A stretch of 28,397 nucleotides of DNA from Geosiphon pyriformis (Eukaryota; Glomeromycota; Glomeromycetes; Archaeosporales; Geosiphonaceae), in NCBI GenBank assembly GCA_016748015.1, contig JAAOMT010000651.1:1-28397 (forward strand), read 5' to 3'. The notes below the pieces were generated by a model, which saw only the letters and a list, made by a program, of their open reading frames with translations, did no database searches and had not been told where the DNA came from. Each line of letters starts with the position of its first letter. Position 1 is the first letter of the stretch. Below, one piece after another: positions 1 to 9,066 of the stretch. Made by a program: the position numbers and the translations under genes.

Positions 1-503
1 AAAAAAAAAAATCAAAGTTTTAATATTTAACACATTTTTTTATAGCTTTTTAATATTATTTATTATTAATAAATTATAAATAACTTATTTAAAAAACATT
101 TTCTGATCTTTTTAAAAGCTATTTATTAACTAAAAATAAAAAAACAAGCCAAAACTTTGCTTTTTTAAAATTACATAAATTAATATATTAAGATATTAAA
201 AAATATTTCTAAAAGAGAAAATTTTGATTTTAAATTAAAGTATTAAATACATATTATCTTTTATATTACACAAGTTGGAAAACAAAATATATTTTATTTT
301 AAAAAAACAAAAAAACCAATCTGTTTAAAAAAAAATTATATAAAAAACCATGTAAATTTTATTTAGAAATAAGACATAAAAAAATAAACAAAACTTATAA
401 TATAATATATAAATAAATATTAATAATTTTTTATATATAAATTAAAAATTAATACATTTAAGTACTTAAAAATTTAGTAAAACATTTTTGTTTTTACTAT
501 ATT
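1..503. repeat. Outer part of left inverted-duplication arm
   Basis: This AT-rich non-coding stretch matches the reverse complement of about 27303-27668 almost end to end. Shared landmarks are the stretch around tcaaagttttaatatttaa at 12-30, the ttctgatctttttaaaagct run at 101-120, the aaccaatctgtttaaaaaa run near 314-332 and aagtacttaaaaatttagtaa at 460-480. The only large difference is an extra segment at 148-310. The arm is cut by the window edge, so its true outer end is not visible. No coding signal is seen. Confidence 0.85.
148..310. mobile_element. Small AT-rich insertion with 11-bp direct repeats
   Basis: The right arm has a single TAAAAAAACAA followed by the aaccaatctg landmark. The left arm has that 11-mer twice, at 137-147 and 300-310, with 152 bp between them. 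This is what a target-site duplication around a short insertion looks like. No terminal inverted repeat, tRNA-like box or poly(A) tail is evident, so the class is unknown. A deletion in the right arm by recombination between the two 11-mers would look the same. Confidence 0.5.
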
Positions 504-515
504 AAATATATTAAA
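504..515. repeat. Target-site duplication of LINE1, 5' copy
   Basis: The 12-mer aaatatattaaa here recurs at 7317-7328 immediately after the LINE1 poly(A). It occurs once, as its reverse complement, at 27291-27302 in the uninterrupted right arm. Confidence 0.85.
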
Positions 516-670
516 ACAAAAAACTTCTTTCTTTTCTATGTCCCAAATTCCTGAAATAATGCATTTTTGTTTTTTCATCTGTTTTCATCTTTTACTTTTG
601 CTTGGTTTTCACAATTTCTCAACTCATTAATCCTTTTATTGTTCCTTTGGCATCTAATGCTGTCAACATT

Positions 671-2497
671 ATGTCCATAAAAAAATTGGCCAGAAGTGCC
701 ACTACAAGTTCTGTAAGTGGTAGTTTAAGGCAAAAATCAAAGGTTTTGCTTGGTAAAGTTAAACACTTAGGCAATGAAGCTGATTTATCTTTCAAATTAC
801 CTATAAGTGAGCCTGGCCAGTATGAAAACATGGATATCTCTTCTGAAGAAAAGTTGGGACACAAGTTGGGCAAGGACTTAGACTACAGTGCTGGCAGTGA
901 AAATGATGAACTGTTGGACTCTTGTACCAACACCCCAAAGGCTAAATGCTTCAACTTTAATATAGTAAAAGTTCTTATTTTGGGGTCCTGTGACTTTGGC
1001 TCTGCTGTTGATAATGTCGACATAGATTTATCTCCCTCTGTTTCTTTGGAATCCTCTCTTTATTTGGTCACTTCTGTCAAAGAAAGACTTTGCTTTGAAC
1101 CAACCAAATCTTTCGCACTTAACATTGGTTTGTTAGCTGTTCCCAGAAATACTCTGCATAACAAACTCAAGAGTATCAAAAAGCTGTTCTATAAAGTTGA
1201 TGGTTTTGGGAGTGTGTTGACTCCATTAAAATTTTCAGGTATTGTTAGGGCATCTTTCATGTCTAAATTCAGTCTTGTTTTGGCTAAACAGTTGGCTGTG
1301 TCTAAAAATCTTGTTGTCAACACTAATCTAAAGAAGATTGGCATATAATTGGATCAGGAAATTGTTATCAAAAAAATTCCAGTCAATCTGCCCAAATTGG
1401 CAATTGAGTCAGCTTTGGTCAAGTATGAAAAAATTTTTTCAATCAAAATACAGCTGATTGGTCTCTGGCAAAAAGTGCTTGTGGAGTTTGAGAGTTCTTA
1501 GGTCGCTGACTTGGTTGTATCTAAATGGTCAATTTTGCTGGGTAAGGACTTGGCATGGGTTGCCAAAGCCAATGCTAACAAACAAACATGGGATTTAAGG
1601 AACAGCTATCGCACTTTTCTATACACTCTGCCAATAGGCACAATTGCCCACAATCTCTCAAATTTGGTCCAGTTATATGATGAGAAGACTTGCTGTATTT
1701 CTAGGAATTCAGTATCTTATGCATGAGCCCAATGTGCTGTCATATGTTTTGATTCTAAAGAAGCTAGAAAGGCTGCCATTTGCTTTACACTGGTGTTTAA
1801 GGGTATCAATCTCATCTGGGCTGGTTTGTCATCTTTTAAGTGTGCCACATATGGTAACTTTGGTCACGTTTTCTCTAGATTTAGCAGTAGTGAGAAAACC
1901 TTTGGGCTGGGTTTCAAAAAAAAATTTTTTTGTTCTGATTTGAATAAAAAGTGCCTTGTGCTCATCTATGCCAAAAAACAAGCTTTCGTGTCTTGTTCTG
2001 TCTCCTTTAGTGGTGTGACTTGGGCTTCTGTGGTAAGCAGCTCCCCTAAAAATTTGTCTTCTACACTATTCATTAAAACCAATATGGACATAGGATCGGT
2101 CAGCAGTTCAATGCCTGAGGTTGCAATTCTAGCTTTGTGTGTTAGTGTCTTCGAGCATTTGTTTGAGAATGTGTCTAACCAGGTAGCTGACATTTCACAT
2201 AAGCTAAACAGGTTGTTGGCAGTTTTATCAGCAAGTTTTGTTGTTTTGCCCACTCTTGAACATAATTCTGTGCTGGATATGGCTGTTGACGCTTCATTAT
2301 TTGTTCTTCCTATGCCTAGTGTGGTCACCACTGTCACCCAAAACATTTCTCCAAGTGGTTCCTGAGTTTTAACTGTGAAAGTAGGTGGCCTGGAGACTAG
2401 CCTGTTGGTTCTAGAGAATTCAATTAAAACAATAATGAATAAGTTAGACTCTTTTGGTTTTGGCAGTGGTGTGGTAATCTATTCCCTTCCTCAATGA
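671..2497 (+). pseudogene. LINE1 ORF1 (nucleic-acid-binding, gag-like), four internal stops
   Basis: One reading frame runs from ATG 671 to TGA 2495-2497 (about 608 codons), broken by TAA 1346, TAG 1499, TGA 1724 and TGA 2363, with no frameshift. The start MSIKKLARS aligns with MSKKKTSKS in LINE2, supporting ATG 671 over upstream non-ATG starts. The stretch after the first stop (EIVIKKIPVNLPKLAIESAL, codons near 1355-1415) looks like an RRM-type fold as in other LINE ORF1 proteins. A degraded CCHC knuckle lies near 1837-1885: KCATYGNFGHVFSRF keeps the first Cys and the His, but the second and last Cys have become Tyr and Phe. LINE2 has the intact CX2CX4HX4C at the same place. The expected role is RNA binding and particle assembly. 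The tail 1950-2480 is Ser/Val-rich with a probable coiled region. Confidence 0.85.
2494..2497 (+). promoter_or_regulatory. ATGA stop/start overlap between ORF1 and ORF2
   Basis: The ORF2 ATG (2494-2496) overlaps the ORF1 TGA (2495-2497). Such overlaps are used for termination-reinitiation in some LINEs with two ORFs. LINE2 has AATAAG at the equivalent place (12169-12166, minus strand), consistent with a decayed ATGA. Use of the site is inferred, not shown. Confidence 0.6.
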
Positions 2498-5400
2498 GTA
2501 GTTTAGCCTGGAAAATTGCTACTTGTAATATTAAAGATATGAATGTTTCTGCTAAGCAGGAAGACATTATTAGATGGCATATGATTTTGAATAATGACAT
2601 TTTAATAGTTACTGAAACTAAGCTTTGCTCCAGTGTTAAGTCTTGGATCATGAATAAGTTTTCTGGTATAAGAGTGTTTACTTCAAGTCTAGATGCTGGG
2701 TTTTTAAATGCAGGTGTTACTTTAATCATGAATGAAAATTTAGCCAAGCATGTTTCAAAAATCTCTGAGATTCCAGATAGGCTCTTAATGGTTCATTTAC
2801 TATTCAAAAACAAACAATCTGTCTTTGTATTGAGTTTGTATACAGAGGCCTCTTGGGATAGGCATATGATTCAGGCTGGTCTTATTAACTCTTTTATAGC
2901 CAAGGCTTGTAATGAAAATACTTTTGTTATATTAGGTGGTGATTTCAATGAGAATGAGAACAAACATAGCTCTAGCTTTAAGAAATATGTGGATCTTGGT
3001 TTAGTCAATACATTAATTAATAGTCCCTACATTAAGGCTTCTACTTGGAGTAATTCCAGAGGCGTTAAAAGAACCATTGATTTTGTTTTTGTTTCACAGA
3101 GTTTGAGTAATGCTTTGATAAATAGGCAAGTTGTGGATGTGGACAAGTTCTTTAATACTGATCACAGTTCTGTTCAAATTACAATTGGTCTTGGTGGAAT
3201 TTTGGATCCTGTTTTGAGAGCTATTTGTGTTCAAGCCAATAGAGACAAGTAGAAGTTTAATGTCAAAAATGCTGATGGGGTTAAATGGGAGCAGTATAAA
3301 AATGCATTTCATAAGAATTTTGCCATGTTCTCCAACAAGTTTGCAGATTTTCATTGTTTGTCTGATTTAGATGGCATGTGGTATGTTATTTGCAAAGCCA
3401 TCTGCTTCTCAGCAAATGAAGTTTTCTCAAAGACCTGGTCTAAAGATTTTAATAGTGGTTATACCAAGTGCTCTTCTTATTTTCATAAATTAGAACTTTT
3501 GGTTTCTAAATTGGTAAAGGCCTCACGTTCTGTGTTATCAGATGAGTTTGTTTCCCTTTTGGACATTTGGGTCTCTTTGGATTCTGTTAATGCTTTTGCT
3601 GTCAAATCTCTCTTCTTTTTGGGATCTCATTTTGATGCTATCAGGTCAGTTTTGGGAAAAATTAGGAAATATTATCATTCACTTAAGATGATGGAATCAA
3701 AACATGTTCAGAATTCTCAGATCAAGCTGGCAATTGACAAAAGAATAGAAAACTTTGGATTGAATAAAAGCCAGACTATTAAGAGTGTATTTGAGAGACC
3801 ATTTTGCAAAGTTACATTGAATCATTTGGTTGTGAATGAGGACCTTATTTTGGAATCTGGTTTGGTTAAATTTCACATCGATAGGATTATGGAGGGATAG
3901 ACCAGAAAGCGTATGGTAGTTGGTAATGTTTTGGATGACTGAAGTCACCAGTTTCAACCCTTGGAGTATGTTTTCGATAATGCTTTTTCAAATATTATGC
4001 ACTCAATTAAGGTGAATGAGTTTTTTGGTATGGTTCTGGATCTGCCTGATAATAAAGCTGTTGACCTTTCTAGTATTTCAAATGAGCTATGAAAACATTG
4101 TGACAGGTCTGTTCTGGATTTGTTTTTGGTTTTTTTGAACTCTTGTTTGGTTTGTGAGGCTGTTCCAGGCTCTTAAAAGAGGTCTGAGTGTCTATGATTC
4201 CTAAATCCTACAACTGGGAGGGAGTTCTTATGAATACCCAACCTATTGTACTGATTGAGAATATTTGTAAAATTCTCTCCAAGATTCTCTCTGACAGAAT
4301 CTTTTTGGTGTGTAGTAAGTATGATGTTCTTCATGGTGACAATTTTTCAGTCCTTAAAAGTATAACAACACAGTCTCTTATTTTTGCTATTGGTTCAGTG
4401 GTTAAGGATGCTTTGGAAAAGAATCACAAACTTTGGTTGGTTTTACAAGACATGAGAAAAGCATATGATTCAGTTGGCTGAAAACATTTGAGAAGAAGTT
4501 TGGTCAGAATTAAAATGTGCAGTGGATTCATAAGATTTTTTGGAAATATTCACAATGGTTGCATGAACAGAGTGATGACTGATTTTAGATTGACTGATGA
4601 TTATAGTGTTTGTGATGGCTTGGATCAAGAGGAAGTGTTTTCATCTCTCTTTTGATGAATTTTTTATGACACTTTGCTGTGCAAGGTTAAGAGACAAGAG
4701 GCAGTGTGTGGCTATAGGCTGAACTCATATTATGTTGCCAAGACTGGTTGTGTAGATTCACAGAATGGCTTTACATCTTTTTTTGCTGCAGATGCTTTTG
4801 TTGATGACACTATATGGGTTGGTTCTAGTCAGGCAGCCACACAATACATTTTCAATATTGCCAATGAATTTTTTAGGTTAAATAATATATCAATCAACAA
4901 TAACAAAACTGTAGCAATCCCAATTAATTATAGAGTGGCAGTGCCTTTTTTATCTATTAGTAATGCTCCTATTTCCATTGCCAAAAAGAGGGTGTCTCAC
5001 TATTATCTGGGTGTTTTTCTCTTTTCTAATGAATTGTCTAAGCCCAGCCTGGCCAAAGCACATTCTGATGTTTGGTTTTTTGCCAATTTAGTACTAAAAA
5101 AAGCGATTTCAGACAAACAGTTTTCTTACTTGGTTTCAGCAGTTCTTCATTCTATCATTGGTTACAGGATTCAGTTTAGCTTTGTTTCTGCTAGTGTGTG
5201 CCAGAAGTGGGATGTTTTGATTCGAAAAAGCCTGAAACTGAAGTTAGGTCTTCTTCTGAATTTTTTTAATGATGTCTTATACCATTTTTTGTTTTATGGC
5301 TTGAAAACTTTTAAGCAAATCCAGGCCAAAAACAAGGTTGCTGCTGTGGTGTGCTTCACTAACTCTGTTGGAATTTTGGGCCAGTTGTTCATGCATAGGT

Positions 5401-7181
5401 CACATGACTTGTAGGTTTTGAGTTGGCATTCAGTACATCTCTTGTGTTCTCCAGTTCGCATTAGTGTTAATCCTTTGAACAACTTCTTGGTGGGTGTGGT
5501 TTGAGTTTTTTTTGACTCTGGTTTATCCTTGGGCAACCTTGTTTATAATGCTTTTTGCTTCCAGAATGGAACTCTTTTATCTGAAATCCTTGGTGAATCA
5601 ATGTATTTCAGGTGTTTTCCCTCCCTTTGTTGTTATAGAATAGCTTTTGCTAAGCAGCTTTGATGCTGAAATAATGCTGTCTTTAATTGGAAAACTTTTA
5701 AGCAGTGGAAGAGGCTTGACCTGCGTGGCCCTGTTCCTGCCTGGTTTGCTGTTGCTGTTCGACATTTTTATGTTGCTGGTTTTTTTAATGTTGGCTCATC
5801 TTTTCTGGTTGCTACCTCTGTAAAAGACATTCTTGATTCTTATGAATTTAGATTAGTATGTAATCAGTTGTCTGGTCTTAGTGCCTCCAATTTTTTTGTG
5901 TACACAGATAATTCTTTTTGTGGCTTGGGAAGCATGAATATAAAAGCTGGTGCTACTGCATTCTTTGAAAACATTAACTTGGGTCTTGGGGTGGAGGTGT
6001 TTGGCATGATTTTTTTTACATTAGCAGAGCTTTAAGCCATTGCATTGGCTCTTAAATGTGTGCTTAGTTCAAGTTCAGTCCATTTATTTTCTAACAGCCA
6101 AGCTGCATTGGATGCATGTAAATCTGAATTATTATTGTTGGCTCCAGATTTTCGAAACAAATGTTGGGTTGAGCATCAGCACATTGCTGAAATTATACAT
6201 AACAGGAATTTGGACATTGGCTGACATAAGGTCAAAGATTACTTAAGTGTTCTGGGTAATAATAGAACTGACTTGCTTGTTAGTATTTCTTCCCATTCGG
6301 GCTGGCTCTTTTATCCCTGGCTCAAGAAATGTTTTATCTTGGCTAATGACAATACTGTTTCTAGAAACTCTAAGCACTTTGTTTATGATATTTTTTGGTC
6401 TATTCATCGTGCAAGCTGGAAGGTTGGCTCTGGTGCCAAAATTGTGAATGGTTATATTTTTTCAGATATTGATTGGTTTAAGTCATCCCTTGTTTGGCAT
6501 CTTGACTTTTACATGACTGCTGGCTTTACAAATTACTGCTCAGCTGGCTCCCATTCTTATTTTATGAAAGCTTTACATTATAGACTACCTGTTGCTATTC
6601 AAAAACGCCTTTATGATAGATGTTATTCCAGTGTGGTGTGCCTATATTGCAGTGATGTCGAGTTGTCAGACTATGTTTTCTCTTATGCATTTGATGTGAC
6701 TGCTTGGTTCCAGTTGTTTGTTGATTTTGCCTCTACTTGAAAAACTGTTTCTGGTCTGTCTCATGCCTCTTCTCATGTATCACAAATGCTATCCAATTGT
6801 TTGGCTGATTTGAAGCTTGTTGTTTTGCTGTGCAAAGGTTTTGTGCTCATGGATTGGTGCCAGAAGACCATTTCTTGCTTTGACGACTCTAAGGTTGCAT
6901 CTGATAAGATAATTGAGTTTGTTTGTAGTTTGTGTCTGTCTTTTAGGAATAATATTTGGCTGGTCCATTCCAAGTATTGTGTCTATATGGAGAAATATGG
7001 TCTAATCCCTTGCAATGGTTCAATTCCTGTCTTGGTGTCTGGTGGCATGTCAGTGTTTTCAGCCTGAGTGGTTAGACTGCTTGGTATTGACAATGTGTTT
7101 GGTGTTAGTTTTGGGCTGCACAGCTTCTGCTGGTTTTTCTCAGGTATAGGTAATTCAGTTTTTGTGCATGTGAGTATATAG
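2494..7181 (+). pseudogene. LINE1 ORF2: endonuclease, reverse transcriptase, RNase H (decayed)
   Basis: About 1,560 codons, first in frame with 2494, then shifted by a one-base deletion near 4174-4178 and continuous to TAG 7179. Endonuclease 2515-3250: ATCNIKDMN, ETKLCSS, GGDFNENEN, TIDFVFVSQ and NTDHSSV keep the expected catalytic Asn, Glu, Asp and His positions. Reverse transcriptase about 4100-5300: LQDMRKAYDSVG (motif A), GLDQEEVFS (motif B, degraded) and AFVDDTIW (motif C, Asp pair intact, about 4794-4817). RNase H about 5900-6250: VYTDNSFCG and LAEL keep Asp and Glu, but FSDSQ has become FSNSQ and the C-terminal HSG motif is lost. C-terminal Cys motif CLYCSDVELSDYVFSY near 6640-6690. 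Internal stops are at 3250, 3898, 3940, 4090, 4185, 4479, 4653, 4656, 5412, 5502, 5661, 5667, 6033, 6222, 6738 and 7065; many sit at Trp, Gln or Arg positions. The intact protein would nick DNA and prime reverse transcription at the target. Confidence 0.92.
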
Positions 7182-7316
7182 TGTAGTTCTGATTGGCTTA
7201 AGTGGCTAGTTACGTGTAGAAAAAGCATGATTTACACCTAGTTTAGATTATTATTTTGATGTATTATCACTAGACAGTATTTGGACTTCACTCATTAAAA
7301 TATAAAAAAAAAAAAA
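7182..7316 (+). other. LINE1 3' UTR and poly(A) tail
   Basis: A 3' UTR of about 120 bp ends in cactcattaaaat and then about 15 A (7304-7318). The right boundary is where the left-arm sequence resumes with atatattaaataataa. A similar ending (attcataaaacattaat plus an A-rich tail) is found in LINE2 and LINE3. Confidence 0.8.
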
Positions 7317-7328
7317 AAATATATTAAA
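7317..7328. repeat. Target-site duplication of LINE1, 3' copy
   Basis: Second copy of aaatatattaaa. Its first As merge with the poly(A), so the exact tail/target boundary is ambiguous by a few bases. Confidence 0.85.
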
Positions 7329-9066
7329 TAATAATTTTTAATTTAATCAATAGCTACGAATCTGATTTTAATAAAAGATTTTTATTTTTATTATTAATGT
7401 TTTATGAATGCAGCACAATCATTATCTAGTATATAAAGCCAAAACTATGAACTCCAACTAGACACAATTTATGTATTTATTACATGTGACCAGTTATTCA
7501 AATTAATCAAAGTAATACTAAGCCCTTATACAAACAGAAGTTAAACCACCAAAACCAGAAAAAAACAAACAAGATATACAAAAACCAAAACTAAACCCAA
7601 AAAAATTATCAATATCTATTAACTTAACTATACTATCTAATAAAACCAGCACTATGCCAACAGACATCACAGGCATCATTTTTGAATTGCTGATTAAATT
7701 ATTTTTTTCTATATTCACTTTAAATCTAGACTTGGTATCCCACAATTCAGAATAGTATTGTATATTCAAATCATATACAAAATCAACCAAAATTCAGACA
7801 GCCTTTTTATAATCCTCAAAAATTTTTACTGTCTTCTTAAACCACTCTACAAGTACAAAATCTTTGTAGAAAAGTGCATACAAGCCAACATCAAATAAAC
7901 ACAAAAGAAAAGATTCCACAATGACAGAAAAGATAAAAAAACAAAAACCAGCCAGGGACTTTTAAATTAAAATACATTCAAACAAGAATGCCTTATAAAA
8001 AACAGACTTCTTGCTATATGTGAACACATAATTGGAAAACTCAATCTCTCCACAATGTAAACATAAAACACCAGAATAACATTTATTGTAAAACCTTTTT
8101 CTAATAGCAACAAACAGTTTTTTATAGACAGTTTTTATAAAATAAGTACATAAACCAGCTGAAGTCTTACTTATAGACCTTGACAGCATATGTAAATCTG
8201 GATACTAAACTGCTATAGTATGGATCTAATCAACATTACAAACCGAAAAACCACCTAAAACCCTAGAATCAGAACCAATTTCCCAGCATGCATAATTTAT
8301 TGACCTAAAAATATCCCAAACAAAATAACAAACATTACCAAAAACTGGCAGACCATTAGCCACAATAAAACATTTACACACATTAATTGGCAGCAGCAAA
8401 GAAGAGTAAACAGCTACTCCCATTAAAGCATCTGTGCAAACATTACCCAAAACTCCTGAATGGCTTCTGACTTTCGACTAAACCACAGAAATATTTTTAT
8501 TAATAATCAAATTTGCAATATGTTTTCTCTTCATCTAACAACTACTATGAAAATTAGAATCAGATAACTTCAACTTTGAGACACATGTATCTAATGTGGC
8601 TTAACTGTCTAAACACACTATCACCAAACAAGAAAAAGACATGTATTCCAAAGTTAAAGCAACAGCTTGTAATTTGGTCATTATAGAAAACAAAAGCTCA
8701 TTAATTCTAACTTTAATATCCAAATCAATTTTAAGAAAAAATGTAGTAGCACTTCCAGTCACATTAACAAAACCAAGCCCTTTTAAAGAACCAACTATAT
8801 AAACAGTAAAAGTATCTAATCAGATCTTAAGCAGATTACTCTTAATATCAGAAAACTGATTAGATAATAAAACATTATTAAGCACAAAATCATGTAAAAA
8901 CTTTGATACCAAAACAAACCAAGAGGACACAGGTCTTTTAAAGTCCAATTTTTTCCAACATTAAAATGTCTTCTAATATAAAACTCTATTGCATTTGTTC
9001 AAAAGTCTGTTACAGAAGGCTACACCAAATTTTTTAAAAGAATTAACTCAATTATAGTACAAAGAT
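7329..9066. repeat. Inner part of left inverted-duplication arm
   Basis: The reverse complement of 25525-27290 aligns along this entire stretch. It includes non-LINE flank on the distal side (atcaatagctacgaatctg at 7347-7365) and then 1.7 kb of LINE 3' sequence. Long identical runs are visible, for example the acaaacagaagttaaacc run near 7529-7546. Homology ends at tagtacaaagat (9055-9066). Past that point LINE2 continues, while the right arm switches to LTR-B. Because the flank is shared as well as the element, this is one insertion that was later duplicated, not two insertions. Confidence 0.85.

Larger units (their letters stand above)
516..7318 (+). mobile_element. LINE1: full-length non-LTR retrotransposon, decayed
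   Basis: About 6.8 kb with the layout 5' UTR, ORF1, ORF2, short 3' UTR, poly(A). The boundaries are defined by comparison with the right arm, which holds the empty site. The 5' end carries CTTCTTTCTTTT at 524-535, the same 12-mer found at the inferred 5' end of LINE2, so both copies look full length. Positions 516-523 (acaaaaaa) lie between the target duplication and this motif and could be untemplated bases. ORF2 has an endonuclease of the apurinic/apurinic-like type, a reverse transcriptase and an RNase H, which places the element with endonuclease-bearing LINEs carrying RNase H. It is the youngest element of the outer structure because it interrupts one arm only. It cannot be autonomous: both ORFs carry several stops. 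Confidence 0.92.

Noticed and set aside
2494-7181. TGA read as Trp, because many LINE1 stops are TGA at Trp positions
   Set aside because: TAG and TAA stops also occur at Trp, Gln and other positions, TGG is still common, and LINE2 keeps TGG at several of the same sites. Simple C:G to T:A decay explains it.
7518-7790. The 90-codon minus-strand open frame taken as a separate small gene
   Set aside because: It is the C-terminal end of LINE2 ORF2; the same sequence is present at 26879-27106 in LINE3.
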